From the NCBI GenBank assembly GCA_022432975.1, contig CM039502.1, forward strand, positions 24,450,383-24,514,382: 64,000 nucleotides of DNA, in the 5' to 3' direction. The notes beneath the pieces are model-generated. The model made no database searches. It was not told the DNA's origin and saw only the letters and a program-made list of their open reading frames with translations. The position numbers and the translations under genes were made by a program. Below, piece by piece: positions 1 to 11,239 of this stretch (its first letter is position 1; each line of letters opens with the position of its first letter). This DNA comes from Begonia masoniana. Lineage: Eukaryota > Streptophyta > Magnoliopsida > Cucurbitales > Begoniaceae.

Positions 1-696
1 AACCCTCTGGGATCCGCAGAGTTTTCGTTGAACCCTCCAGCCCACCCTCTGGGATCCGCGGAGTTTTAACCCATACTCCGGCCCTAACCGGGCACATACG
101 TCCTCTGAGGATCCGCGGAGCATGGGTGGTTCCACCACATACGTGTCAAGTCAAGTCATCACAATCACCCCCCCTTGGGGGCCCAACGTCCTCGTTGGCC
201 ACATTTCCAGTTGGGTACATACTCTGATACCATTTGTAACGACCCCATATCCCAGCAAGATATTGTCCGCTCTGGGGATTGGGTCGTAGCCCAATATCCT
301 CCCCTCACGGCTTTGTTTGGCGAGAACTTCCTGGAAGGTTATCCAACCTGGAATTGCTCTCGCCGAAGCACTTTTAATTTCGGAGTTCTTACGGGATCCG
401 TTGTCAATTGTGCTCCAAAACGCATCTTAATATGTTGGGAGGGTCTCTTTATATATGTTTCATTTCCACATACTTCCCCAAGCGATGTGAGATTGTGACG
501 ACCCCACTTTCAACGACCGAATCCTCCGACCCAACCCTCTGGGATTCGCGGAGTTTTCGTTGAACCCTCCGGCCCAACCCTCTAGGATTCGCGGAGTTTT
601 AACCCATACTCCGGCTCCAACCGGGCACATACGTCCTCTGAGGATCCGCGGAGCATGGGTGGTTCCACCACATACGTGTCAAGTCGAGTCATCACG
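1..696 (-). mobile_element. Cassandra TRIM retrotransposon, truncated by window edge
   Basis: In plus-strand reading the layout is: LTR part (1-163), a short internal domain (164-234), and a second LTR (235-696, starting TGTAACGACCCC and ending near GTCATCAC). The element is transcribed on the minus strand. The internal domain contains TCTGATACCA (about 223-232), the complement of a tRNA-iMet primer binding site. At 319-399 the LTR holds a diverged 5S rRNA-like stretch in reverse (GGATCC ... CGGAGTTCTTA ... CTCGCC), the hallmark of Cassandra. Relative to the copy at 52340 the LTR is longer (about 462 against 378 bp), because a block containing GGATTCGCGGAGTTTT is repeated within it. There is no coding capacity, as expected for a TRIM. 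The left end lies outside the window, so a target duplication cannot be checked. Confidence 0.85.
319..399 (-). other. 5S rRNA-like domain inside Cassandra LTR
   Basis: The reverse complement reads GGATCCCGTAAGAACTCCGA followed by AGTTAAA and a GCGAGAG core, then ends in TTCTCGCC. This matches the 3' two-thirds of plant 5S rRNA including the internal promoter region, but with several changes. It is part of the retroelement LTR, not a 5S gene. Confidence 0.75.
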
Positions 697-2480
697 CCAT
701 CTCTCTATGCAATTTGAAATCACCATAGAGGAGATCGATATAGCTTGAAATTTTGAACGCCGTGAATGTTAGAAATTAGGTTAAAACACGCGATTAATTG
801 AAAAACATGATATATTGGCACTAAATTTATCGAATAAATTATTTACAATCTCTAAATTAATAATATTTGAAATATTGATATTTAATTTGTTAAAAATCTA
901 AAATGTAAATGACTAAGTGAAAATTTAAATTGCACTCTACTCTTTTGTTATTATACTTGTTTTGATAAGCCTCAACAAATTGACATTTCTAGAAAAAGTG
1001 GATGGTCAAAGTGTTTGACTTTGTCGAAGTTCCATCAAAAGAAGAAAGCTTTAGGCGAACAAACCAATGGTTATTGCTCAATTTTTTTTTTTTTTTTTTT
1101 TTGCTATTTTATAGCTTATTTTAATTAATCTATCAATAAATAAATAACACCTTAATCGAAATATTACAATAAAAAAATGTACACTTAGTGTATTGAAAAT
1201 TTTGTACAAAACTATGTGTCCGACGGTATTGTAAGCATATAAGCTCTTTGTTCTACACAAATACGCATAAAACGGAATAGTTTTAAAAATTTAAAGTACG
1301 TGAAAATAATTATTAAACGAAAAATCACTCAAAATTAATGATAAATCTTAATAGATCAAAATAAATGCAATCTAAGGGACGAACGCAGCACTTATTTTGA
1401 AGATGAGTCAAAATAATTATTAAAAAAAAAAAAGGAGGAAGAATTTGTTTGAATCGACTTTTGCCAGCTTCGTGTTCTAAGTTTGTCATTAACTACCTCC
1501 TGACTTGGACCATTTTCTCATGCTATCCTCGAAGAAAAAAACACTGCCCATTTATAAATTAAAAAATATAAATATACAATTTAAATATGTGGGCTGATTT
1601 GATATATTCGGTTAAAAATAGAACAATAACTGGAAATGAAAATACTTATGTGAAAAAATTCATTTGAGAAAAAACATGGACAGAAGATAAAATTACTGTG
1701 AAGATGAAAATACAACTGCATATCTTATCACTATAAAGTTACAATCTTCAAAAACAATATGGTGATTACTTTTTTTAATACATTAAATTGTTTGGAAGCT
1801 TGGTATAAAATTATTGATTTAGTAGGTGACGGCCTAATTGAAAGTGTTAGTTGCATACCCGTCACAATGAAATGTACATTATACAAAATTGACCAAACCC
1901 ATTTAAATTAAGATCAAAGTGAATATTCACATATGAAAAGTTATCTTACTATATATTCAATTTAGTCGTCCTAATTTTTCGAGCTAAAAAATAAAATAAA
2001 ATTTTTAATTATTTAAGAATCCTATTTTAAATAATGGATAAAGTGTCGGCCATTGTCAAATAAAATCTACTTTTCCTCACCAAACCAAAAAGAATGGGTT
2101 CTTGTTCTTGGCCAACTACTGCTCGAAATCTTGTATTTTTCACACCACTTTCAAATCAACAAAGCATTAAAAAAACTATAAAATAAAATAAAAAATAGCG
2201 AAAAAGGAAGGAAAACACGTGGGAGAAAAGAAGTTGTTGGTAGAGCTGCATTTACCAAGTTGATTAGTCGAAGGCAATTAATGTTGAAGAAACCGTGTTA
2301 TTCTATTAATTAGGGTGTTTAATTAACAAATTAATGCATATCAATACCTATTTTTTTTTTTTTTTTTTTGTATAAACAATCTAATCATTTCTTAGGTGAG
2401 ATTAGAAGTAATTAATTAGTAGGCAATAATTTAGATAATTGTTATTGAGTTTTATAACTCATAAATGCTACCAGTATTCA
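697..2480. other. AT-rich intergenic DNA, no gene seen
   Basis: The stretch is AT-rich with poly-T runs near 1082-1102 and 2352-2369. It contains no long open frame, splice-consistent exon series or recognisable repeat boundary. The last part (about 2480-2604) is probably the 3' UTR and downstream region of the neighbouring minus-strand gene. Confidence 0.6.
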
Positions 2481-2604
2481 GAACCCCTTGGTAGTGAGAG
2501 AGAGAGAGTACAAAAACAGACCACATTTAAACAAGGCAAAGCACCACCACCATCAGAGCTCCCTCCATAATATCCTTTCCAATCACCTCGTTTTGAGTCG
2601 GACA

Positions 2605-5600
2605 TTAGATTCCCTGCAATTGGGAAAAGGAAATCCGCATAATAGAGCCGCCAATTGAGGTGGCGTGCTTGCAGACAAGGGCTTCAGTGGCCTGCTCTTC
2701 AGTTTCAAACATAACCAAGGCCTGAATCTTTCCATTCATCTCAAATAGCTTGGTGTTGACAATGCTGCCATGCTCCTCAAGGAGGTTCACAATCTCCTCC
2801 TCAGTGACTTCTTGGGGGAGGGAGGAAATATGGATCATCTTTGTTGGGGAACAGCAGTACCTGTAGTTCTTTGCAGCATTTCGATTGAAGCGGTTTAGAT
2901 TTGAATTTACATACTCATGAGTATCGGCTCCTTGAGTAATATTTGGATACTTCGAGAAGTTTACTTCCAGTAGTTTTCCGAACAACAAGGCTCCCTACAC
3001 ACACGAAATTTCACCAAAATAAGATACCCCAAATCACAAAGGATGTAATGACAAGACAAGCCAAAAATAAAATGCCCCCCATCTAAAGAATATATGAAAA
3101 ATGCCAAAGAGTAACTCTGCCCATACTCCCTCAAAACTTTTATATTCTAGCAGAAAATATTTTAGTGCAAGACCGCCAAAATGACAGATTTTGCCAATAA
3201 ATTGTAATCTTAAGTTTGTCTTATCAAGTTTTTGGCAAGAGGTATTAACCAAATTGACTCAATATGCTTACATCCACACACATTTGATAGGTTGAAGTGA
3301 ACCAAACCTTTAGGAAATGAACTGCTAATTCAGCCTGGAACCCGTCTCCCATCTGAACCAGTGCATGATCTGGTTTATTTCGGAGGAGTTTAATTCTTAC
3401 AATGTTGCCATATATGGAGAATAAGTTGAAGAGCTTATCCTCATCTATTCTCTGAACAAAGGCTCAAATGTCAGCATGATAGCGAGATGTTGCTTAAGTG
3501 CAACAGTGATAAAATACAGGAGACTTACATCAGGATCGAAGTTTGAAATAAGAATCGTACACCTGTCATTTGTCCCACTTACACCAGGAGGCAAAACTCC
3601 TCCAAAGGCAGCTGCAACTGCAGCAGCATTGGCCATCTAGGAATCAAAAAAGTAAATATAAGGACCACAATAGTGTCTTCGAAGAAATGGAAAATGTAAA
3701 TTTGGACCAATAATAGATAAGAGACTCGACCATTGATCGAGAATGAGCCAAATTGAAAGAGTGTAAAATGCTCAACATAAGAGAAGGAATCACAATGAGT
3801 TAAGGAAAGGAACAACCATTTATGCATCTGCATTTCAATACATAGACAAAAGAAAAAAATGTCCTCTGCTAGAAATCTCAACGTCTCAAATGAATTTTGA
3901 CGGCTCAACCACAACACCCACCTGTGAAAAACCTAATGGAACAGAAAATGATATCAGTACAAGATGATTGAAAAGGACATAATGAAAATAATATCAAATA
4001 AATAAATTATCAAAATGAGGTTGCCGTATTAAACACCTGGTGATTGAACGCCATACATTCCTCCTGCATCACCATACCCAGGCTGCGCAGCATGGAAAAA
4101 GAAAACAGAAAGTAGAGAAGATTAAAGTGGCAGGAAAAAAATAGAACATCAGATTACCTAACAAAAGCTAATTGAACATTACCTGGGAGGATCTGCCTCT
4201 TTGTTCAGAGGGTAAGTTTGGGTTTGTAAAATCCCTGCACATATGATATAGAAATAAAATTCAGGACGATGAATTATGCCAAAATATTAAAGTGATATTA
4301 GACTGATAGTACATCCGGCACAAACCTAGATCGATCATTGTTGTAATTTACTTGTAGCTCATCTAGACTGCATTAGATCATAAGGGTTGGTAATTAGTTT
4401 TCCAACAAAAACCCACATAAATCCAGAGCAAATTCACAAAACCTACTTGGAGAATTGAATGTCCAGTTGACAGCAACCATCGTAGATATTACGCCCCTAG
4501 AAAGTCATAACAATGAACTAAGAGAATATAGAAAAAAAAAAACCTTCAGTTCTAAGTGTGCGAAGGAATGAAAGACCACAATACCTGCAGTGCAGTTCTG
4601 GCGGAGATAGCGCTTTGCCGTGATTGATACTGAATGAGGGCCTGAAAACCTGTGTTGCACATAGAACATTCATCCACTATCCTGAGGAATTATTTTCACA
4701 ACCGGAAAGCAGATAGAGTCATGTATGCTGAACTAGTGATATCCTTCTTTTGCAAGTTTATTAAATCATATAAATAATGAAAAATCATCTTGAATGCATT
4801 TCAAAAGATTTAATCCTTGACAATGTGTCTATAAGAGAGACCAAAGAGAATGAGCGAAAGAACCTTCTCAATATGATAACAAGTCAAGCAATCTAACAAA
4901 CCACACAAGAGAGTTAAAACCGAGAGAGAGAGACGGGAATGAGAAAGAAAGCGAGTGCAATAGAGAGAGAACTTAAAGAAGCTGACCAGCTAACTTCTGA
5001 AATGTGACCATCTTTTCCACAAATCCATGAGGGAAAAACACTTGATGAAGCACGTCCACAGTTATTGGATATAGCATATGATGGATTGTGACTAAGAGAA
5101 TACGATTTGGCTGTGCATCCAATCAGTTCCCAACAGCAGACCAGCACCGCGATAGATGTGAGAGGAATAAAGAGGAGAGAGAGAGAGAAAGAACTGATTA
5201 AAAATAAATACTTTCCAAGGAAAAGAAGGATGATGAAAAGAACACCAGAAATGAGAGAAAAAAAAAGATGTTTGACACGAGGAATGAAGGTAAAAAGAAC
5301 AAATATGAATTAAGAATTTAGTTTTAAAACTCAGTTGTAAAATCAGCAACGTGAAATTTTTTAATACTTGCCACAAACCTAACAATCTAACACACAAAGT
5401 CTTACAAATATTAAGCTGCATAATACAGAAAGCATTAACAAAATTCCATTTATGATAAAGATTCAATGGAGAAGCAAAACCCAGAATTTGAGGGAGACAA
5501 AATATCATCAAACATTCTTAGCAATTAGTTGCATAACAATATCACAAGTTCAAAAAGTAGATAATTCTTATTGTAACCTTTAAGCTTCTTTCTTCAAGGA

Positions 5601-7586
5601 GGAACATGCTCCGAAAAATTCACACAAAACAAAAAAAAAAGTCTATCATTTTCCGATCCCATGGTTGCTTAGAAAGATAAACTCTAATGCAGCTAAAAAT
5701 TGAAAAATCTTCACCATCCGATCTGCTAACATATCTTCTACAATTACTTAGCCAGTTTGTATCAATGAAAAGATACATGTTAAAGAAGTCCACAAACGGG
5801 AGAATTTGTACGAGGTTGCCTTTGAAGAAATAAAGAAGTGAAAAAGTATAAATAATTTCTTCTATCAATTTTAGCAAAATTAGCGTTGTCGATCAAAGGC
5901 TTGAATGTTATATTTTTCTCATCTTTAGCACACAGTAAACACCATAAATTCAATCTTATTTTTCTATTAGTAAGTCAAGGCACGATAAACAACCTCGTCA
6001 ACTCGTCCTTGAGTATTTTGCTCCATTGTAGTAAGTTCTTGATGAGATGAGAATTGAACATAAACATTTCTTCCCCTGACAGAACACAAACAATATCAAA
6101 AGCGTAAATAAAATACTGCATGTTACATTTGAAAAGCCAAAAGTATGCTGCTTGAGTCCAGTGCAATGACATAAAAGCTTTATAAAAATTTACTTCAAAA
6201 TACCTTATGGTCGGTTGAACATTTGCATAGAATTGTAAAGCATTGACTGCAGAAGGAATATCTTGCATTTGGATGAGAGCCTGAAAGTGAAGGAGACTTC
6301 CTCTTTCAGACTTAAATTCAACTTGATTCCAATTAAAAGCAGGCGGATTAATAGATTAGTAAAACCTGATTTTTTGCACGAAGCATTACAAGCTTAGTTA
6401 TGACACCAAATGGCTGGAACAGTTGAAGCAGATCGTTCTGGTCAACAAAATATAAAACATCAGAAGTATAAATTGAGAGAGATCAAGAAAAATATGTGAT
6501 CAAAATTCATTAAGTTAAAAAACTTAACCAGAAGAAAATCTAAAACACATAATCAAAATTTTTTTGGTAATTCACAGCAACTCTGGCTCCTGAGTAAATG
6601 TTCGCAAAACAAGCTATGAAGTATATGATAGCATATTGACACAAAGAACATGAAGGAATGCTAGCAAGCTATTGTCCAAATTAATTCTCTCAAGTCATAT
6701 GTTATCTATCATTCCATCAGGGCAGATACAACCACATGAACAATTTACATGAAAGGTTCACCAGTGCAAAATGTTCTAGTCAAACAACTGAATTTATTTT
6801 TTTATAGTAGCATCTGCTCATCAGTGTTCTAACCAACATATATATTGCATATGGACGCCCTAAGTTTCTTTGTGTGATACACAAATTGATTGAATAATTT
6901 ATTAATACTAAACTAACAGGCAAGTACTTTTTCTTAGTAAAAATGTGTTTTTCTGAGGCAAACTATACAACAAAATATCTCAATTTCTCGAAAACTTGGA
7001 AGCATATCATTAAGTGCGGGTGGCCAAAATGTTATATGCAAGTAGTCACTTATGTTTTCACGTTTTCAGATGATCATCATGGAGTATGTATGCATCAACA
7101 GGTAGGACCAATTTTCAGTCTCATCCTCGCCCAGAGTGAAGCCAACAATTTCCCAACTTATCAAAAAGTCACACGTTGTTGCGCTTGTTTAACATGAAAA
7201 AAAGAAAAATTTCTCTTCATTTGAATATTAGTCATGCTCTAAATAGTGCAGCATTATTGGTTGACTTAATCACTATTCTTAAAGAATATTAAGATTAACC
7301 AATTCGTATAATAAATAGCTTCCATTGTCATCTAATATGCATTCAAATTTCGTGATAACAAACAAAACAAAATTATCAAAATGTCAAACACCTAAAGTCT
7401 ATCAAAGTACAGAAAATTTTTCAAGAATGTGGTCACTGTCAACATCCCAAATACAATTATGAAAACTTCATAGTGCACATCTATAAAAGTACATAAATCT
7501 TTAGAGAGATAGAGGGATATTGGATTTACGTCAGAGATTTCATGGCCCACATTTCGAACATGGATCACTTTAGAGGGTTCTGTCAT
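2605..7586 (-). CDS. PTBP3: Polypyrimidine tract-binding protein homolog 3 (four-RRM RNA-binding protein)
   Basis: RNA-binding splicing regulator of the plant PTB family, expected in nucleus and cytoplasm. The coding exons (minus strand) are 7586-7530, 6437-6366, 6280-6204, 6075-5994, 5110-4987, 4649-4585, 4496-4447, 4367-4326, 4234-4183, 4082-4037, 3932-3922, 3636-3529, 3451-3308 and 2994-2605. All introns are GT-AG and the phases join without a break to give 439 residues plus TAA, close to the Arabidopsis family member (about 430). It begins MTEPSKVIHVRNVGHEISD. RRM1 spans about residues 6-85, RRM2 begins near 97 (PNRILLVTIHH), RRM3 near 250 (RCTILISNF) and RRM4 near 361 (MIHISSLP). An Ala-rich linker starts at MANAAAVAAAFGG. 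An 11-nt microexon (3922-3932) encodes part of the linker. The protein ends RISFSQLQGI. The start codon is the first ATG after a 5' UTR intron. PTB genes in plants commonly autoregulate by alternative splicing (family knowledge; not tested here). Confidence 0.95.
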
Positions 7587-8300
7587 TACGAACTGCCCTG
7601 TAAAATAATTCATAATCAAATTAATATTTTTACAACTTAATAAAAGGAACTCATCATACAATGTCCCACATAAAATGCTAATGAACATGTTTTTTTCTAG
7701 AAAAGTTTGTGAATAGTAATAACTCTAGACGATAATAATAAGAATCGTTCCGAAATGACCTCCCTTCCTAACTTTGGAAAAGTCACGTTCATAAAACTCC
7801 AATGGCACGAATATACGAGTAACTAACGAATGCTTATCCAAACAATTAGAGCCATAGTCAGAAAATGTAGAACCAAAAAAAAAAAAAAAAGAACAACATA
7901 CAAAATTAAGGCCACGAATCAGATGATTACAAACATGATTATTGTAAGAACAAAAGGCGAATATTAGCAAATGCCCAAGAAAAAACTAGGGGAACAATAT
8001 TCAGAAGGCGAAACAGTAAAAGTCAATATGACAATTGATACACCACAAAGGAATGTAATTTAAGATAAAAGCTCATTCACAGGTAGGGAGAAAACTGAAA
8101 TCCTTAATTTTCCCTTAGTTATGTAAATTCCAATTCAGATAAGAAACCCAAGAAACAGAGAAAGACATATGAAAACTACAGTGTAGAAATAAAGAGGCTT
8201 ACCTGAGAGAGAGAGAGAGATGGGGGGGAATCGTGGAAACGAAGGAGCAGATCGTCTTCTTCGTGGAGGGAAGTGAAGGTCTTTGCTGTATGTACGCAGA
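7587..8300 (-). other. PTBP3 5' UTR with leader intron
   Basis: Upstream of the ATG the sequence runs back 11 nt to an acceptor (TTTTACAG, exon from 7597). A leader intron of about 605 bp follows (7598-8202), with donor GTAAGCC at 8202. The first non-coding exon, from 8203 to about 8300, ends in a CT microsatellite, read as (GA)n on the plus strand at about 8205-8220. Pyrimidine-rich leaders and leader introns are common in plant housekeeping genes. The transcription start was not determined. Confidence 0.7.
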
Positions 8301-8662
8301 ACTACTGAATCTATCGTACACCCTAACTGCCCTTTTATCCAGTCAGCTAACTAGGGCATTTGTTCCGGCCGCGGGCACTAATTGTGGACGAACGTACCCT
8401 TGTTTACGCTGAAACCTTAAAACGTCGTCGTTCTAGTTTGAGTATATCCGTACAAGCATTTATTGACACATGCCCTTGTATAATGTTATCAGTCTTAAGC
8501 GTTTAAACGCATAAATAGAAGAGATAAGGTTATATAAAGAAATTAAAGTTGATAATTAGATTATCAGAAGGCTTCTCGAATTCCTCTAACCTTCTTATCA
8601 TTACAAATTCCTCAAGCACATAACGTATAAATCCTTAGTTAAATGCAACACTTGTTCTTACT
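8301..8662. other. Short divergent intergenic region between PTBP3 and EC1-like gene
   Basis: About 360 bp separate the inferred 5' end of the minus-strand PTBP3 transcript from the TATA box of the plus-strand EC1-like gene. No repeat is visible. Both promoters must lie here or overlap here. Confidence 0.55.
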
Positions 8663-8671
8663 CTATATAAA
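8663..8671 (+). promoter_or_regulatory. TATA box of EC1-like gene
   Basis: CTATATAAA lies 64 bp upstream of the ATG at 8735. This is a good plant TATA box at a plausible distance, leaving a leader of roughly 35 nt. Confidence 0.7.
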
Positions 8672-8734
8672 CTCGAAGAAAACCCACAAAGATTATACAA
8701 TAATCTCTTCTTCGTCTGTGTATATCACTGTAAA

Positions 8735-9154
8735 ATGATTTCCACTTTGAAGCTTTTTGCCATGGCTCTTCTTCTGGCCCTGACCATCCCTTCCGTTGCC
8801 AACTCCAAACCCTTGAACACTCCACTAAACCTCGCTGCCAGGTTGAAAATGGCGGAAAATCAACCCTCCAACTGTTGGGAATCTCTGTTCCACCTCCAGT
8901 CTTGCACCGGAGAGATCATCATGTTCTTCCTCAACGGCGAGACGCTGTTGGGTCCAACTTGCTGCGAAGCCATCACCATTATTCAACATGACTGCTGGCC
9001 GGATTTGATGGGATCGCTCGGCTTCACCCCCGAAGAAGGCGACATACTCGACGACTACTGCGAGGAAACCGATCAAACAGATCTTCCGACTCCGCCGCCG
9101 CCACCAACAGTCGAGCCTACTGTGTTTGTCAGCACCCGAAAGCTTGGTCCTTGA
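8735..9154 (+). CDS. EC1: Egg cell-secreted protein 1-like (prolamin-like domain, ECA1 gametogenesis family)
   Basis: Small secreted cysteine-rich protein of 139 residues in a single exon, as is usual for EC1 genes. Residues 1-24 form a signal peptide (hydrophobic LFAMALLLALTIPSVANS, likely cut after the Ser). The prolamin-like domain covers about 45-112 and shows six cysteines in the family pattern: NCW, QSC, CC, DCW and YC. It also has the family's FFLNGET and SLGFTPEEGDIL motifs. EC1 proteins are stored in egg-cell vesicles and released on sperm arrival, where they promote sperm activation and the surface placement of the fusogen HAP2/GCS1 (established for Arabidopsis). An odd point is a proline-rich C-terminal tail (LPTPPPPPTVEP) beyond the domain. 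The opposite-strand open frame over this gene is a shadow. Egg-cell expression is inferred from the family only. Confidence 0.9.
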   Translation: MISTLKLFAMALLLALTIPSVANSKPLNTPLNLAARLKMAENQPSNCWESLFHLQSCTGEIIMFFLNGETLLGPTCCEAITIIQHDCWPDLMGSLGFTPEEGDILDDYCEETDQTDLPTPPPPPTVEPTVFVSTRKLGP

Positions 9155-10283
9155 ACAATTTAGAATCACAAGTTTGTTGGGCCGTCGTGAAATAATCAAC
9201 TGGAGCTTTTAATTATATTTTCGAGCTTTCATTTAACTTCTGTTGGAATCAGTCTGTCAGTGTCAGTCCTGGCGCTTTAGCCTTATCTAATCAAAAATAA
9301 TTTACTGTTTTTACTTCTTGCGTTCATCTTTTTTTGTCCTCGCAATTAGCAGAAGCCTTCAAAAGAAAATAGGAAGAAAAATATATACAAAAACTTGATC
9401 CAAACTGCTTGTAAAAAGGTACTAAACCGAATTCGGTTAGGTTCTGTCATTAGAGTTTTAAAACGCATTAGGTGTTTTGAGCCATAAGAATGCATATCAA
9501 AGATGAAAGCTTTGTTGAGGATAGTTGTAGGCTTTTTAGTAGCCTTTATTTGGATATACGTTGATGATTAAGGAGAAGGAAGCGTCACAAAGAAAAGGGC
9601 AATACGGGTTTTTCAAGTGGTGGAAGTGCTAAATTTCTACAATGATTCTAAAATTTTGAAAATAAGATAGTTTTCTGAGTTACATTTCAAAACTTCTAGT
9701 TTCTAATTGATCGACTTTGAATATGGATGGTTTAAGTCTTTAAGATATTTTATTTTAATTTATTTGGTTAAACTCGTCATGTAAGGGAAAAAAAATATTA
9801 ATTAAGATAAATTATAATAGTTAAAATAAAATATTAATTCAATTAAATGATTAAGATAAATTATAATAGTTAAAATAAAATATTAATTCAATTAAATGAT
9901 ATAAGATTAGAACGTAAAACTAACATTCTACGTTATTTTAAAAATATAGAAGAGATCGTTACATTAATAAAGTATTTTCTCAATCTGAGACCATCGCATA
10001 GGAGGATAAAATTAGGGGAATTTTAATAATTTGGATAATTTAAACATTCCAAGCTGCAAAAGGTAAATAATTACAACCATAATAAGAAGTAACATAAAGA
10101 CATGGAAGATTACAGCGCAGATCCACCAACTGATTTTGGCAGCGACCAAACAGTCTCCAAAGAAAAAGGAAGACGAAGACAAAGACTGGACCAACTCACA
10201 GTCAGATTGACATCATTATTTAGGTTATTTTGTCAACTGAACAAATACAGAGAGAGAGAGAGAGGGGGAGCGGAGAAGATTAA
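9155..10283. other. Intergenic region between EC1-like and ASR genes
   Basis: Holds the probable 3' UTR of the EC1-like gene (to about 9320), then AT-rich DNA with one tandem duplication (annotated separately). The last part, including a (GA)n run near 10251-10264, is probably the 3' UTR of the ASR gene. No further gene was seen. Confidence 0.55.
9801..9898. repeat. Two tandem copies of a 49-bp AT-rich unit
   Basis: The unit beginning ATTAAGATAAATTATAATAG at 9801 recurs at 9850, and the copies are near-identical. This is a simple local duplication. Confidence 0.85.
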
Positions 10284-11144
10284 TTAGAAAAGATGATGCT
10301 TCTTCCCATGAGCCTCTTCGTCTTCATCTTCAACCTCTTTCCTCTCATGGCGCTCGTGGAAAGCATATCCTCCAGCCCCCACGGCGGCTGCCGCCGCTAT
10401 TTCCTCCTCTAGCTTGTGACGGTGGCCGTGTTCTGGGTCCTTCCCAGCCTCGTGCCTCTCATACTGAAACGCATCAAAGGGTATAAAAATCAAGATACAT
10501 ACTTTGAGTTTCTTGTTTGATAATTTCTTTATAGTGCTTCCGAAAGTAGAGTAGTGACATTCTAGTTTCTCAGATGCCACTCCAGCAATGGAAATTTTAA
10601 GAGATTTTATTTTATAGACCACCATTAAAAGATGATAATAGAGAAAGAAGAAAAGAAGAGAGATTACCAAGGCGAAAGCACCGGCCGCAGCAGCGCCAAC
10701 CTCGCCGACCTGTTCCAGGCGCTTGTGGTGCTTCTCCTCCTTCCTGTAATCTACTTCCGGATCAGTTTCAGTCGCCACCACAGTCTCGTCGTATGACCCA
10801 ACTGCGGGGACGTCGTCGTAGCACCCGTATGGCTTGTTGTAAGATCCGCCGGTTGGCGGGACGTCGTCGTAGGACTGGTACGGCTTGTCGTAAGATCCTC
10901 GAGACGGGGGGACGTCGTCGTAGGATCCCGATTGATTACCGTACGACCCGGGTGATGGATCGTCGTAGGACCCGTACGGCTTGTCGTAAGATCCGCCGGA
11001 TGGGGGGTCATCGTAGGAGGAAACGGGCTGTGCGTAAGAGGTGTCGGAGTAGGTATTCTGGGAATAAGTGGTGTCGACGGGGGTGTCGTCCTCATCCTTG
11101 CGGTGGTGGAAGAGGTTGAAGTGGTGCTTCTTCTCTTCCGACAT
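10284..11144 (-). CDS. ASR: ASR (abscisic acid, stress and ripening) protein with Tyr-rich repeat N-terminus
   Basis: ABA/WDS-family protein, a small hydrophilic zinc-binding chaperone-like and DNA-binding stress protein induced by ABA and water deficit (family knowledge). There are two coding exons, 11144-10668 and 10463-10284, separated by a 204-bp GT-AG intron in phase 0, the usual two-exon ASR layout; they give 218 residues. The start MSEEKKHHFNLFHHRKD is the usual ASR opening, and the ATG lies in a GCCGCC context. Residues about 43-122 form five imperfect 16-17-residue repeats of the type SYDDVPPxxGSYDKPYG. The ABA/WDS domain follows (HHKRLEQVGEVGAAAAGAFAL, then DPEHGHRHKLEEEIAAAAAV). 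The C-terminus HGKKHHLF is typical. Classic ASRs are about 100-120 residues; this one is a longer, repeat-extended form. An open frame reading through the intron exists but is not the protein. Confidence 0.93.
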   Translation of the reverse strand: MSEEKKHHFNLFHHRKDEDDTPVDTTYSQNTYSDTSYAQPVSSYDDPPSGGSYDKPYGSYDDPSPGSYGNQSGSYDDVPPSRGSYDKPYQSYDDVPPTGGSYNKPYGCYDDVPAVGSYDETVVATETDPEVDYRKEEKHHKRLEQVGEVGAAAAGAFALVISLLFFFLYYHLLMVVYKIKSLKISIAGVASEKLECHYSTFGSTIKKLSNKKLKVCILIFIPFDAFQYERHEAGKDPEHGHRHKLEEEIAAAAAVGAGGYAFHERHERKEVEDEDEEAHGKKHHLF

Positions 11145-11225
11145 GGCGGCGATGCTTCGTTGTATGGAAAATGCTGAATAAATAAATGGAAATGATTGTG
11201 AGATTTCTCCAGGAATCACCGCAGG

Positions 11226-11233
11226 ATTTATAG
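11226..11233 (-). promoter_or_regulatory. TATA box of ASR gene
   Basis: The reverse complement reads CTATAAAT, about 80 nt upstream of the ATG at 11144. It gives a leader of around 50 nt. Confidence 0.65.
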
Positions 11234-11239
11234 GGAATG

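Noticed and set aside
8825..9199. Minus-strand frame over the EC1-like gene
   Set aside because: Antisense shadow; the plus-strand protein has signal peptide and six-cysteine domain.
10751..11119. Arg-rich and Thr/Pro-rich open frames overlapping the ASR gene
   Set aside because: Out-of-frame shadows of the Tyr/Asp repeat region of the ASR exon.
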